This document shows, piece by piece, positions 17,229 through 27,352 of a stretch of 64,000 bases of DNA. The position numbers were made by a program, and so were the translations under genes. The stretch covers positions 62,001 through 126,000 of the forward strand of contig JAFEBS010000006.1 in the NCBI GenBank assembly GCA_018242525.1, in the 5' to 3' direction. How positions within the stretch are numbered: position 1 is the first letter of the stretch; the number at the start of each line of letters is the position of its first letter. The stretch comes from Planctomycetota bacterium. Its GTDB lineage: Bacteria > Planctomycetota > Planctomycetia > Planctomycetales > Planctomycetaceae. Under the pieces are notes generated by a model that saw nothing but the letters and a program-made list of their open reading frames with translations, searched no databases and was not told the origin of the DNA.

Positions 17229-18098
17229 CTAGGTTTCATCCATGGAAAGGCGGCAGGTTTTCCATGCGGTCAGGACCAGTCCATGCATTCCCAGCGATGC
17301 CATTCGGCGGGCCGTGGGGAATTGCGGTGCCAGGACCGGCCCGCCACCGCCGGTCAGGACCAGCCACGGGGTCTCCGGATTGTCCGTGGAGGCCTCGAAA
17401 TCGGGGACAGACTGTCCACGCTGCAGGCAGACCTGGCGGATCAGTTCCCGAATCGCACCCACCTGACCCCAGAACAAACCGTTGCGAATCGCATCCCGGG
17501 TGTTCCGGCCCGGGGCGATCGGAGCCGTGCGGGCCAGTTCCTGAACGGGCAACAGCGGCAGCAGGGCCGTATATTGGTGCAATGCTTTGGCGGACAACTC
17601 CATCCCCGGCAGGATCGCGCCACCACAGAACTCGCCTTCTGCTGAGACATAATCCACGGTCGTGGCGGTTCCCGAGTCGATGACAATCGCCGCCCGTGAC
17701 AGTGGCCGGATGGCATTCACCGCCACGGCGTTCAACAAACGATCTAATCCGACTTTTTCCGGAAAGTCGACGTTGGCCACCACGGGAATCGCGGCACACG
17801 TCCGGACCGCGATGGGTTGAAACGGACCGAGATCCCAGTTCTCCAATAACCGCTGAACGACCGGTGGGTTCGATCCGGAAATGACGACCCCCGAGATCCC
17901 CACGGCGATCCAGCGCAGCAATTCGCCGCGTGGCAACGGATCTTCTACCGGAACGGCCATGAACTCGGCACACTCTGGCCAGGCGGGGACATTTCCCCCG
18001 TCCTGACTGGGATGAAACAGGCCGAACTTGATGCGACTGTTGCCGACATCAACGGCCAGCAACGACGCAGGCTGGGAATGTAAAGTCATGAAGTGCAT
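17229..18098 (-). CDS. coaX: Type III pantothenate kinase CoaX
   Basis: Phosphorylates pantothenate, the first committed step to CoA. 289 residues of the ASKHA fold: phosphate-binding 'AVDVGNSRIKFGLF' (15-28), 'VVISGSNPPV', 'EKVGLDRLLNAVAVN' (the G-x-D-R motif of CoaX), 'IVIDSGTATTVDYV', and 'LVLTGGGGPVL' near the end. Typical CoaX is ~255 residues; the extra is distributed in loops. The first ATG (18098) or the Met at residue 4 could be the start. panC, which makes pantothenate, is in the same window about 13 kb away. Confidence 0.93.
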   Translation of the reverse strand: MHFMTLHSQPASLLAVDVGNSRIKFGLFHPSQDGGNVPAWPECAEFMAVPVEDPLPRGELLRWIAVGISGVVISGSNPPVVQRLLENWDLGPFQPIAVRTCAAIPVVANVDFPEKVGLDRLLNAVAVNAIRPLSRAAIVIDSGTATTVDYVSAEGEFCGGAILPGMELSAKALHQYTALLPLLPVQELARTAPIAPGRNTRDAIRNGLFWGQVGAIRELIRQVCLQRGQSVPDFEASTDNPETPWLVLTGGGGPVLAPQFPTARRMASLGMHGLVLTAWKTCRLSMDET

Positions 18099-18251
18099 CT
18101 AAGCAGGATGAGCGGTCGTCTCTGCCTGAGGGCAGGTTCGGGCCCTGAGCAGCGGACGTCTCAGATCCCGGCTCAGATTACCTACTCATTCAGACTTTCA
18201 ACAGTGGTCAAGGGAATCCCCTGACTGGATACCATTTTTACAGGGACTTCG

Positions 18252-18281
18252 TTGACTTTTTCGTCCTTAAACCAGTACCAT
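18252..18281 (+). promoter_or_regulatory. Candidate promoter of the LysR-type regulator gene
   Basis: TTGACT (18252-18257), an 18-nt spacer and TACCAT (18276-18281). It lies 65 bp before the ATG of the regulator gene and touches the palindrome listed next. Confidence 0.4.
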
Positions 18282-18282
18282 C

Positions 18283-18300
18283 TCGCATCGATTTTTGCGA
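18283..18300. promoter_or_regulatory. Candidate LysR-type operator
   Basis: Inverted repeat TCGCA-N8-TGCGA centred about 18291, just downstream of the candidate -10. LysR-type regulators bind interrupted palindromes close to their own promoters and often repress themselves from such a position. The site is inferred only from symmetry and location. Confidence 0.35.
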
Positions 18301-18345
18301 TACTGTCCCTGGGTCTCTATCTCCCAATCAGATATCTTCGATCCG

Positions 18346-19317
18346 ATGAATCTCCGCGATCTTGAGTTGTTCTGTGAAATTGCCAGCCTGGGAAGTTTTT
18401 CCAAGGCCGCGAAAGCGCACGGTATTTCCCAACCTGCCGCGAGTGAAATCGTGAAGGCGCTCGAAGAACAACTGGGCTGCGAACTGCTCAATCGAGCGGT
18501 CCGACCGCTGGAGCTAACCCCTGAAGGAAAAATCTATTACGACGGATGTCGCGAGTTGCTCGATGACTACCGCCGCCTCGAAGATCGGATTCTGCAACGA
18601 CGGGACAAAGTCGTCGGGCCCGTCCGAGTCGCCTCGATTTACTCGGTCGGGCTGTTGCAAATGGACTGCTACGTAAAGGAATTCGAGCGACTTTATCCCG
18701 ATGCCGCACTGGATTTGCAATACCTTCATCCGGAAGAAGTTCTGGCACGGGTCGCGAACGAGGAAGTGGACCTGGGCCTGATGTCGTTTGCGCCGCGGCG
18801 TGCTGATCTGATTTGCGAAACTTGGCAAGATCAGCCAATTGTCGTTGTCGTTGCTCCCCAACATCGTCTGGCCGGGCGGAAATCGCTGCGGGTGAGCGAG
18901 CTGGATGGTGAGTCTTTGGTTGGGTTTACGTCCGAATTGCGAATGCGGCAGGAAATTGATCGCTGGCTGAAACAGGCGAAAGTGTCGGTCAATGTGGTGC
19001 ATGCGTTCGACAACATCGAAAACATCAAACGCGCCGTGGAAGTCGGATCTGGAATTGGTCTGCTGCCGATCGCCACTGTCCGTCGCGAATTGGAAATCGG
19101 TACTTTGATTGCTCTGGAACTGGAAGATGTCGTGTGGGTCCGCCGCCTCGACATCGTGTATAAACGGACAAAACCGTTCACCACAGCGATCAGTCGCTTC
19201 CTGGAACTGTTGCATCAAGACCCGGAGACGTTCTCCAAATCCGGCACTTTGCACGATGCCGCCGGCTCACTCGCCCAGGCCACGGATGCCACAGCCCTGC
19301 CATCTGTGCCCAAGTGA
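18346..19317 (+). CDS. LysR-family transcriptional regulator
   Basis: 323 residues. N-terminal winged HTH 'MNLRDLELFCEIASLGSFSK', 'AAKAHGISQPAASEIVKALEEQLG', 'LLNRAVRPLELTPEG' (1-62), then the periplasmic-binding-like effector domain (about 90-295; 'VRVASIYSVGLLQMDCYVKEF', 'VDLGLMSFAP', 'FDNIENIKRAVEVGSGIGLLPI'). The last part resembles CysB/CbbR-type regulators. Start ATG 18346 places the HTH at the N-terminus. It is 193 bp upstream of gltB in the same direction; GltC of Bacillus is a LysR regulator next to gltAB, so control of glutamate synthase is possible but unproven. Confidence 0.9.
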   Translation: MNLRDLELFCEIASLGSFSKAAKAHGISQPAASEIVKALEEQLGCELLNRAVRPLELTPEGKIYYDGCRELLDDYRRLEDRILQRRDKVVGPVRVASIYSVGLLQMDCYVKEFERLYPDAALDLQYLHPEEVLARVANEEVDLGLMSFAPRRADLICETWQDQPIVVVVAPQHRLAGRKSLRVSELDGESLVGFTSELRMRQEIDRWLKQAKVSVNVVHAFDNIENIKRAVEVGSGIGLLPIATVRRELEIGTLIALELEDVVWVRRLDIVYKRTKPFTTAISRFLELLHQDPETFSKSGTLHDAAGSLAQATDATALPSVPK

Positions 19318-19510
19318 GAGCGACTTCGCGCAATACATCCCCTCCCATTCCCGGTCGTTCCCGACTGGGATAGACCAGACAAATCGGTCGCGCACGACTC
19401 GACCGGTCACAGCGATCCCAGCGAATGGGACTCGCCATTAACACCAAGATCAGACGTTGCTGGACACCAGCGCAGCGAGCAATCGCGGCCGCTTAAAGAG
19501 ACGATGGAAA

Positions 19511-22500
19511 ATGACTGAACCACTCTTCACACGACACCCAGAACTGTTTCATTCCGATGGAACCCCCAGGGCCCAGGGCCTGTACGATCCGGCCAACGAG
19601 CACGATTCGTGCGGCGTCGGGTTCGTCGCACACATCAAGGGGCAGAAGTCACGGCAAATCGTTGACGACGCCCTGCGGATGCTCAAGCACATGGCCCACC
19701 GCGGAGCCTGTGGCTGTGAAACGAATACGGGGGACGGTGCCGGCATTCTGACGGCGATTCCTCATGAGTTCCTTGGGAAAGCTGTCCAACGGGATCTGAA
19801 CACCAGTCTCCCTGGCCCGGGCCAGTATGGCGTCGGTCTCGTGTTCCTGCCGACCGATCCCGAACAGCGTAAAATCGCCAAAGAGACGGTCAACAAGCTG
19901 ATAGCCGAACAGGGACAGACCTTGATCGGCTGGCGACTGGTTCCGCATGACGCCGATGGAGCCGACATCGGTCCGTCCGCACGCGCCGCCATGCCTGCGT
20001 TCGAGCAACTGTTTGTCGCTGCAAAGGCCGGTCTGGATCAGGACGAATTCGAACGCCAGTTGTTCCTGATTCGCAAGCGGGCCAGCCATGCCATCCGCGA
20101 AGGCAAGCTGGCACAGGCGTTGCAGTTTTACATTTGTTCACTGTCGTCCAAGGTGCTGATTTACAAGGGGATGCTGACTTCCGAGCAGGTGATGCCCTTC
20201 TTCACCGATTTGCAGGACGCGGACTATACCTCGCACCTGGCGATGGTGCACAGCCGGTTTTCGACCAACACCTTTCCCAGTTGGGATCGAGCCCATCCGC
20301 AGCGGTATATCGCTCACAATGGCGAAATCAACACTGTGCGCGGGAATGGAAACTGGATGTATGCCCGCCAGGGGGTCATGAAGAGCGACCTGTTCGGCGA
20401 AGACCTGAAGAAGCTGTTTCCGCTGATCGAACCGTTCTGTTCGGATTCGGGAAACTTCGACAACGCTCTGGAAACTCTGGTGATGACGGGCCGCAGCCTG
20501 CCGGAAGCCGTCATGATGATGGTCCCCGAAGCGTGGCAGAACCACGATTCGATGCCGGAAGACAAGCGTGCCTTCTACGAGTATCACTCCGCATTGCAGG
20601 AACCGTGGGATGGCCCCGCTTCGGTCTCGTTTACCGACGGCACCGTCATCGGAGCGACCCTGGATCGCAACGGCTTGCGTCCCAGCCGTTACTACGTGAC
20701 TCACGATGACCGCGTCATCATGGCCAGCGAAGTCGGTGTGCTCGACATCGACCCTGCCAACGTCAAGCTCAAAGGTCGCCTGCAGCCCGGCAAGATGTTC
20801 CTGGTCGACTTCAAGCAGGGACGCCTGATCCCCGACGAAGAACTCAAGAAGGACTATGCCAATCGGCGTCCGTACAGGCAGTGGCTGCACGATCAACGCC
20901 TGCTGCTGAGCGAACTGCCTCCGGTCGAAGCGCCCGAACGCATGGTCGACGGCGAGTTGCTGCAGCACATGCAGTCGTTCGGTTACACCACCGAAACATT
21001 GCAGTTCATGCTGGTCCCGATGATCGTGACCAAGAAGGACCCGATTGGATCCATGGGGGATGACACCGCGCTGGCCTGCATGAGCGATCAGCCACGCCTG
21101 GTCTACGACTACTTCAAGCAATTGTTCGCCCAGGTGACCAATCCCGCGATCGACAGCACGCGGGAAGAAGTCATCATGTCGCTGGAATGTTACATCGGCC
21201 CTGAGGGGAACCTGCTCGAATCGAGCGAAGCGCAGTGCCACCGTCTGGTGGTGCCGCACCCGATCCTGACCAACGAGGAACTGGCCGCGATCAAGCATTT
21301 GAATTATCGCGGCTGGAGGACCAGGACGATCGACATCACCTATCCGAAGTCGCAGGGTCCGGCGGGTTTGAAGTGGGCCCTGGACCGGATCTGCGGTGAA
21401 GCCAGCCAGGCAATCGAAGACGGGTACAGCCTGATCATCCTCTCGGATCGACTTGCCAGTGCCAACCGCCTGCCGGTCAGCGCCCTGCTGGCGACCGGCG
21501 CGGTGCATCATCATCTGGTTCGGAATGAGGAACGCACTCGCATCGGGATTGTGGTCGAAACGGGCGAGGCCCGCGAAGTTCACCACTTCTGCCTGCTGAC
21601 CGGTTACGGCTGCGATGCTGTCAATCCGTACATGGCCTTCGAAGCCCTGTGGCAGTTGCAGGACGATGGTGAGCTGGCAGGCGACTGGACTCATGATCAG
21701 ATCACGGCCGCCTATCGCAAGGCCACCAAGCAGGGGATCCTGAAGGTGATGGCCAAGATGGGGATCTCGACACTGCAAAGTTACAAGGGCGCACAGATCT
21801 TCGAAGCGGTCGGCTTGAGCGACGAAGTCATCAAGAAATGCTTCCGCGGATCGGCCAGTCGCATCAGTGGCGTCGGCTTCGACATCCTGGGCGAAGAAGC
21901 GCTGCGTCGGCATGAGTTGGGATACCCCACCCGGGAATCGAACAAGCTCCCAGTCCTGCCCAACTTCGGCCTGTTTTCGTGGCGGTCCACCGGTGAAAAG
22001 CATGCCTGGAATCCCCACAACATCGCCAACATTCAGCGAGCGGCACGCCAGGGGGACAAGCAGGCGTACCGCGAATTCTCCAAGCTGATCAACGAACAGA
22101 CCACGCGGGAATGCCATCTGCGCGGGATGCTGAAATTCAAGGCGAACTTGACGCCGGTTCCGCTGGACGAAGTCGATTCGGCTGCGGACATCGTACGCCG
22201 ATTCTGCACCGGGGCGATGAGTTACGGCTCCATCTCGGCCGAAGCCCATGAATCGCTTGCGATTGCCATGAACCGCATCGGCGGTAAAAGCAACACCGGC
22301 GAAGGGGGGGAAGACTACAAGCGGTTCCAACCACTGCCGAACGGCGACTCGAAGCGTTCCGCGATCAAGCAGGTGGCGTCCGGACGGTTCGGTGTGACCA
22401 GTTGGTACCTGACCAACGCCGACGAGCTGCAGATCAAGGTCTCACAGGGAGCCAAGCCGGGTGAAGGCGGCGAATTGCCGGGCCACAAGGTCGACAAGAT

Positions 22501-24085
22501 CATTGCCGCCACCCGGCATTCCACGCCGGGCGTGGGCTTGATCAGTCCCCCTCCGCACCACGACATCTATTCGATTGAAGACCTGGCCCAGTTGATCTTC
22601 GACCTGAAGAACTCGAATCCGTCCGCACGTGTCAGCGTGAAGCTCGTGTCCGAGGTCGGGGTTGGTACAGTCGCGGCGGGTGTCGCCAAGGGGCATGCCG
22701 ACAAGATCCTGATCTCGGGAGATTCCGGCGGGACCGGTGCTTCACCATTGACCAGCATCAAGCATGCCGGGATGCCGTGGGAGCTGGGGATCGCCGAAAC
22801 GCATCAGACGCTGGTGCTGAACGACCTGCGCAGCCGGGTTCGCCTGGAGACGGACGGTCAGCTCAAGACTGGTCGCGACGTGGTGATCGCCTGTCTGCTG
22901 GGTGCCGAAGAGTTTGGGTTCGCCACCGCGCCGCTGATCGTGCTCGGTTGCATCATGATGCGCAAGTGTCACCTGAACACCTGCCCGGTCGGGATCGCCA
23001 CGCAGGATCCGCAACTGCGGAAGATGTTCAACGGCCAGCCCGAGCATGTCATCAACTACCTGTTCATGGTGGCTGAAGAAGCACGTGAGATTATGGCTTC
23101 TCTCGGGTTCCGCACGATCAACGAAATGGTCGGCCGCAGCGACGTTCTCGAATACGACACCAGTGTCACTCACTGGAAGCTGAAGCACCTGGACCTGTCC
23201 AAGATCCTGAAGCCCGCGACCAAGCCGCATCCGAACGTCCATACCTACTGCACCATCCCCCAGCAGCACGGGATCGAATATCAGCTCGACAACGAACTGA
23301 TTCGCGAGGCCCGTGAAGCGATCGACAGTGCCAAGCCTGTCCGGCTGAACATCGAGGTGCAAAACATCGACCGGGCGCTCGGCACGATCCTCAGCCATGA
23401 AGTCTCCAAGAAATGGGGCGAGAAGGGATTGCCGGACGACACGATTCACATCCGGTGCATCGGTTCGGCCGGTCAAAGCCTCGGAGCCTGGCTGGCTCAC
23501 GGTGTGACAATCGAAGTCGAAGGGGATGCCAACGACTATGTCGGCAAGGGCTTGTCCGGTGGACGGATCATCGTCTTCCCGCCGGCCAAATCGACGTTTG
23601 TTCCTGAAGAGAACATCCTGATCGGCAATGTTGCACTGTATGGGGCGACGGAAGGCGAGGCGTTCTTCCGTGGTCGTGCGGCCGAACGGTTCTGCGTCCG
23701 GAATTCAGGGGCGTCATGCGTCGTGGAGGGGGTTGGGGACCACGGTCTGGAATACATGACCGGCGGCGTGGCAGTCATCCTGGGCCCCACGGGTCGCAAC
23801 TTTGCCGCCGGAATGTCCGGTGGAGTGGCGTTCGTCCATGACCCACGCGATCAACTTCTCGGCAACTGCAACCTGGAAATGGTTGAGTTGGAAAAGGTGG
23901 TCGAGAGCGAAGACATTTCCGAACTGAAGAGCCTGATTGCCAAGCACCACAAATACACCGGTTCCACTGTCGCCGCTTCGATCCTGCAGAACTGGGACGA
24001 TGAACTGCCCCGGTTCGTCAAGGTCATGCCGATCGACTACAAGCGGGCACTGGCAGAACAGAAGAAGGAACTGGCGAAGGCATAA
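19511..24085 (+). CDS. gltB: Glutamate synthase large subunit (GOGAT alpha)
   Basis: Transfers the amide of glutamine to 2-oxoglutarate using NADPH electrons received from GltD. 1524 residues, full family length. The class II amidotransferase begins at Cys34 in 'EHDSCGVGF', implying a 33-residue propeptide. Then a central domain, the FMN-binding synthase domain ('GAMSYGSISAEAHESLAIAMN', 'SGDSGGTGASP'), the 3Fe-4S cluster motif 'CIMMRKCHLNTCPVG' (Cys-x5-Cys-x4-Cys), and the C-terminal beta-helix (GXGXG) domain from about residue 1270. ATG 19511 is used; the upstream extension to 19457 is not conserved-looking. gltD follows 62 bp later. Confidence 0.97.
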   Translation: MTEPLFTRHPELFHSDGTPRAQGLYDPANEHDSCGVGFVAHIKGQKSRQIVDDALRMLKHMAHRGACGCETNTGDGAGILTAIPHEFLGKAVQRDLNTSLPGPGQYGVGLVFLPTDPEQRKIAKETVNKLIAEQGQTLIGWRLVPHDADGADIGPSARAAMPAFEQLFVAAKAGLDQDEFERQLFLIRKRASHAIREGKLAQALQFYICSLSSKVLIYKGMLTSEQVMPFFTDLQDADYTSHLAMVHSRFSTNTFPSWDRAHPQRYIAHNGEINTVRGNGNWMYARQGVMKSDLFGEDLKKLFPLIEPFCSDSGNFDNALETLVMTGRSLPEAVMMMVPEAWQNHDSMPEDKRAFYEYHSALQEPWDGPASVSFTDGTVIGATLDRNGLRPSRYYVTHDDRVIMASEVGVLDIDPANVKLKGRLQPGKMFLVDFKQGRLIPDEELKKDYANRRPYRQWLHDQRLLLSELPPVEAPERMVDGELLQHMQSFGYTTETLQFMLVPMIVTKKDPIGSMGDDTALACMSDQPRLVYDYFKQLFAQVTNPAIDSTREEVIMSLECYIGPEGNLLESSEAQCHRLVVPHPILTNEELAAIKHLNYRGWRTRTIDITYPKSQGPAGLKWALDRICGEASQAIEDGYSLIILSDRLASANRLPVSALLATGAVHHHLVRNEERTRIGIVVETGEAREVHHFCLLTGYGCDAVNPYMAFEALWQLQDDGELAGDWTHDQITAAYRKATKQGILKVMAKMGISTLQSYKGAQIFEAVGLSDEVIKKCFRGSASRISGVGFDILGEEALRRHELGYPTRESNKLPVLPNFGLFSWRSTGEKHAWNPHNIANIQRAARQGDKQAYREFSKLINEQTTRECHLRGMLKFKANLTPVPLDEVDSAADIVRRFCTGAMSYGSISAEAHESLAIAMNRIGGKSNTGEGGEDYKRFQPLPNGDSKRSAIKQVASGRFGVTSWYLTNADELQIKVSQGAKPGEGGELPGHKVDKIIAATRHSTPGVGLISPPPHHDIYSIEDLAQLIFDLKNSNPSARVSVKLVSEVGVGTVAAGVAKGHADKILISGDSGGTGASPLTSIKHAGMPWELGIAETHQTLVLNDLRSRVRLETDGQLKTGRDVVIACLLGAEEFGFATAPLIVLGCIMMRKCHLNTCPVGIATQDPQLRKMFNGQPEHVINYLFMVAEEAREIMASLGFRTINEMVGRSDVLEYDTSVTHWKLKHLDLSKILKPATKPHPNVHTYCTIPQQHGIEYQLDNELIREAREAIDSAKPVRLNIEVQNIDRALGTILSHEVSKKWGEKGLPDDTIHIRCIGSAGQSLGAWLAHGVTIEVEGDANDYVGKGLSGGRIIVFPPAKSTFVPEENILIGNVALYGATEGEAFFRGRAAERFCVRNSGASCVVEGVGDHGLEYMTGGVAVILGPTGRNFAAGMSGGVAFVHDPRDQLLGNCNLEMVELEKVVESEDISELKSLIAKHHKYTGSTVAASILQNWDDELPRFVKVMPIDYKRALAEQKKELAKA

Positions 24086-24147
24086 CTGAGGTTCCAGTCC
24101 GTACGAATCCGTGACCAACAGATCATCTTCCTTTGAGTTTGAGAGCA

Positions 24148-25614
24148 ATGGGCAAGCCAACCGGTTTTAAAGAGTTTCAGCGTCAGGTTCCCCATGACCG
24201 GGATGCGAAGCTGCGCATCCTGGACTGGAACGAGTTTCACGAACACATGTCCGAAGGCGAACTGAAAACACAGGGCGCCCGCTGCATGGATTGTGGAGTA
24301 CCGTTCTGTCATACCGGTTCTTTGATGGCCGGCATGGCCGCCGGGTGTCCGGTCAACAACCTGATTCCCGAATGGAACGACCTGGTCTATCGGGGCAACT
24401 GGCGTGAAGCGCTGGACCGCCTGCACAAGACGAACAACTTCCCGGAGTTCACGGGCCGGGTCTGTCCGGCACCCTGCGAAGGTTCCTGCGTCCTGGGAAT
24501 CACCAATCCCCCGGTCACGATCAAGAACATCGAGTGTTCGATCATCGATCATGGGTTCGACAAGGGCTGGGTCCAGCCCAATCCCCCCAAGACCCGTACC
24601 GGCAAACGCGTGGCGATCGTCGGAAGTGGACCGGCCGGGCTGGCCGCCGCAGCGCAACTGAACAGCGTCGGCCACACCGTCACCGTCTTCGAGCGGGCGG
24701 ACCGGGTCGGGGGATTGCTGATGTACGGCATCCCCAACATGAAACTCGAAAAGCATCTGGTCCAGCGCCGAGTCGATCTGCTGGCGGCCGAAGGTGTGAA
24801 CTTCAAGACAAACACGGAAATCGGTCGTGACATCAGCAGCATCGATCTGCGTGAGCAGTTCGATGCGATCGTGCTGGCGACCGGAGCAACCAAACCGCGC
24901 GACCTGCCAATCCCCGGACGATCTCTGTCCGGGATTCACATGGCCATGGAGTTCCTGCACGGGAATACCAAGAGCCTGCTCGATTCGCAGTTGTCCGACG
25001 GCAAGTATATCAACGCCGCGGACAAGCACGTTGTTGTCATCGGCGGTGGTGACACCGGAAACGACTGCATCGGCACGTCGATGCGTCACGGTTGCAAGAG
25101 CCTGGTCAACCTGGAAATCGTCCCGGAACCACCCGAACAGCGTGCGGCCAACAATCCCTGGCCTCAGTGGCCCAAGATCTTCCGCGTTGATTACGGCCAT
25201 GCGGAAGTCGCCGCCGTCTTCGGTGAAGATCCCCGGTTATTCAGCACGACGACCGTTGAATTCCTGGGGAACGACAAGGGCGAAGTCCGGGCGTTGCGGA
25301 TTGCCAAGGCCGAACCGGCTCCGCCGTTCAAGGTCATTCCAGGCACGGAGCGCGAGATTCCCGCGGACCTCGTCTTCCTGGCCCTCGGCTTCCTGGGTCC
25401 CGAGTCACCCGTCGCCGCTCAGCTCGGCGTGAAGCTCGACGGACGTTCCAATTACGAGGCGACTCATGGCCAGTTCGCCACGAACGTACCGGGAGTCTTC
25501 GCGGCAGGCGACTGCCGTCGCGGTCAAAGCCTGATCGTCTGGGCAATCAATGAAGGGCGGGGTGCCGCCCGGGAATGCGATCGTTACCTGATGGGGAAAA
25601 GCGACTTGCCATAA
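24148..25614 (+). CDS. gltD: Glutamate synthase small subunit (GOGAT beta)
   Basis: NADPH-dependent FAD subunit passing electrons to GltB through iron-sulfur clusters. 488 residues. N-terminal cysteines '[12 protein letters not shown]', '[13 protein letters not shown]', '[12 protein letters not shown]' bind two 4Fe-4S clusters; '[17 protein letters not shown]' binds FAD, '[21 protein letters not shown]' binds NADPH, and '[19 protein letters not shown]' is the closing FAD motif. ATG 24148 is preferred to the TTG at 24133. A Ser/Thr kinase gene starts only 12 bp after the stop. Confidence 0.96.
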   Translation: MGKPTGFKEFQRQVPHDRDAKLRILDWNEFHEHMSEGELKTQGARCMDCGVPFCHTGSLMAGMAAGCPVNNLIPEWNDLVYRGNWREALDRLHKTNNFPEFTGRVCPAPCEGSCVLGITNPPVTIKNIECSIIDHGFDKGWVQPNPPKTRTGKRVAIVGSGPAGLAAAAQLNSVGHTVTVFERADRVGGLLMYGIPNMKLEKHLVQRRVDLLAAEGVNFKTNTEIGRDISSIDLREQFDAIVLATGATKPRDLPIPGRSLSGIHMAMEFLHGNTKSLLDSQLSDGKYINAADKHVVVIGGGDTGNDCIGTSMRHGCKSLVNLEIVPEPPEQRAANNPWPQWPKIFRVDYGHAEVAAVFGEDPRLFSTTTVEFLGNDKGEVRALRIAKAEPAPPFKVIPGTEREIPADLVFLALGFLGPESPVAAQLGVKLDGRSNYEATHGQFATNVPGVFAAGDCRRGQSLIVWAINEGRGAARECDRYLMGKSDLP

Positions 25615-25626
25615 GCGGAGAGATTC

Positions 25627-27243
25627 ATGACGGGCCTTCGTGACATCTGTTCGATCCTACGCGATATGGGATGTACGAAGTCCCAGGTATTTCTTACGGA
25701 TGGCGGCAAGGCGCTGAGCCTTCGACCTGATCCTGGCAGCGGAACGTTCGTGGCAACTGCAGTGCTGGGTCTCGGTGGATGTGGATGTGTCCTGAAATGT
25801 TTGGACGCGCAGTCGGAACTTCAAGTTGCGTTCAAAGTTCCGTTTAAAGTCCCAAACGCTGTAGAGCAACTCCGATTCATTCGAGAGTTCACGACGATCA
25901 CGAACGTTCGCCATCCGTCAATCGTCCAGACCATCCAAAGCGGTATTTTCAAGAATACAAGCGTTCCATGGTTTACGATGGAATTCGTCGACGGTAAGTC
26001 GTTGGCGAGTCAACGGCCAGTTCAAGCAAACTCCAAAGCGGGAGTTTTACGCATTCTTGAGGCTGCTCAAAAATGGTTTCTCGCACTTGTGTCACTCCAT
26101 GAGACGGATTGTTTCCACCGAGATTTGAAGCCGGGGAATATCCTTTGGACAAAGGACTTTGATTGGAAGATCGTTGATTTCGGATTAAGTATTCTGCGGG
26201 ATGCACCTCACGTCACGAACACCAAAGAGGACTGGCCACCTCCTGGAACGCGCGCCTATATGCCGAGCGAGCAATGGGAATTTGGCGCAAACGACAAGTC
26301 CGATCAGTTTTCGATGGCTGCGACCGTATACGAGTGGCTTGCAGGTCGGCGTCCATATCCAGATCCAGAAGGCATACTTCCGCGACCCGAATTGTTGCCC
26401 GGAGCGGACTTTCGCCCCGTTCCAGTACACGTTCATAATCCACATGTTCCGGAATCAGTTTCTCAACTTCTGGCTCAAATGCTTCAACAAGACCAAGATA
26501 GACGATTTCGATGCATGCGGGACGCGTCTTGCAGATTGGCTGAATTGATTAACCGGGAGTTCCGTTCGAATCAGCCGTCCGGTGAGCGACGCGACAAAGA
26601 GTTGATTGCATTTGGGCTCACGCGCGGACTTGAACGGCAAATTATTCGCTTCCGACGCGAACTTGGTACTGTCTTGACAGACGTTTTTGTCGACGGAGGT
26701 AATCCCGCGGTCGACGAACATTCCATTCGGAACTCACTCGTTACTTGCAAGCGAATCAGGGAATCGCTCGCCGCAGTGGTGGTGGCTGCGGAGGACGATG
26801 AAATGCTTGGGGGATTGGTGCCTGTTAACCGTGCAAGATCGGCGTGTGCGAACGCAATCCGTTCGATCGACGAACTGACAAGTTCGCTCAAGCATTTCTC
26901 GCGGATCGAATTTGCGTGCAAGATTGCCCAGAACATGATCGGAGGCGGATCATCGGAAGTCTCTGTGATTAACCTGCTTTCGACCGTCGAGCCACCTCTA
27001 CGTCGAGTCACCCAGTCGGCCAATCAGTTACACCTCTCCCTGGAACAGGTACTGGACATCGCAACAGGCAAACAATCACTCTTGGATATCATCTCGATGT
27101 CTTCAGAAAATCGGCAGATACTTCTGGACCCCATTATTGGGCTACGAGACTCGCTGGCAATCGTGCAGTTGGAACTCGCAGAACTCGATGAACATGTCAT
27201 TATGCTGGACGGGATCAAGCGATATCGATTGTCAATGAGCTGA
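25627..27243 (+). CDS. Ser/Thr protein kinase with unrecognised helical C-terminal domain
   Basis: 538 residues. Kinase domain about 42-320: glycine loop 'GLGGCGCVLK' (48-57), ATP-binding Lys70 in 'VAFKVP', catalytic loop 'HRDLKPGNIL' (164-173), 'DFGLS' (184-188), activation segment end 'YMPSEQWEFG', and 'DQFSMAATVYEWLAGRRPY' for subdomain IX. All catalytic residues are present. Residues about 330-538 are predicted mostly helical, match no family I know, and contain no transmembrane segment, so the kinase is probably soluble, unlike typical PASTA or FHA-linked kinases. SD GGAGAG precedes ATG 25627, 12 bp after gltD. Sampled sequence lines here have 45-52 % GC against 63 % in gltB, suggesting transfer. 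Confidence 0.88.
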   Translation: MTGLRDICSILRDMGCTKSQVFLTDGGKALSLRPDPGSGTFVATAVLGLGGCGCVLKCLDAQSELQVAFKVPFKVPNAVEQLRFIREFTTITNVRHPSIVQTIQSGIFKNTSVPWFTMEFVDGKSLASQRPVQANSKAGVLRILEAAQKWFLALVSLHETDCFHRDLKPGNILWTKDFDWKIVDFGLSILRDAPHVTNTKEDWPPPGTRAYMPSEQWEFGANDKSDQFSMAATVYEWLAGRRPYPDPEGILPRPELLPGADFRPVPVHVHNPHVPESVSQLLAQMLQQDQDRRFRCMRDASCRLAELINREFRSNQPSGERRDKELIAFGLTRGLERQIIRFRRELGTVLTDVFVDGGNPAVDEHSIRNSLVTCKRIRESLAAVVVAAEDDEMLGGLVPVNRARSACANAIRSIDELTSSLKHFSRIEFACKIAQNMIGGGSSEVSVINLLSTVEPPLRRVTQSANQLHLSLEQVLDIATGKQSLLDIISMSSENRQILLDPIIGLRDSLAIVQLELAELDEHVIMLDGIKRYRLSMS

Positions 27244-27296
27244 CAAGTTCAGCTACAGGAATCTGCCGCGACATGCTGAAAAAACGCGCATCTGGC

Positions 27297-27324
27297 TGGA
27301 CATCGCTTGGCGATTCGATACAAT
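27297..27324 (+). promoter_or_regulatory. Candidate promoter of the 175-residue protein gene
   Basis: TGGACA (27297-27302), a 16-nt spacer and TACAAT (27319-27324), 28 bp before the ATG at 27353. It would allow the two small genes, and possibly rpiB, to be transcribed separately from the kinase gene. Confidence 0.4.
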
Positions 27325-27352
27325 CCCGGCCATCAACTATGCGAGGCCAACG

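Noticed and set aside
20138-22330. 730-residue frame antisense to gltB
   Set aside because: Runs entirely inside gltB, has no recognisable domain or SD, and mirrors the GC-biased third codon positions of gltB.
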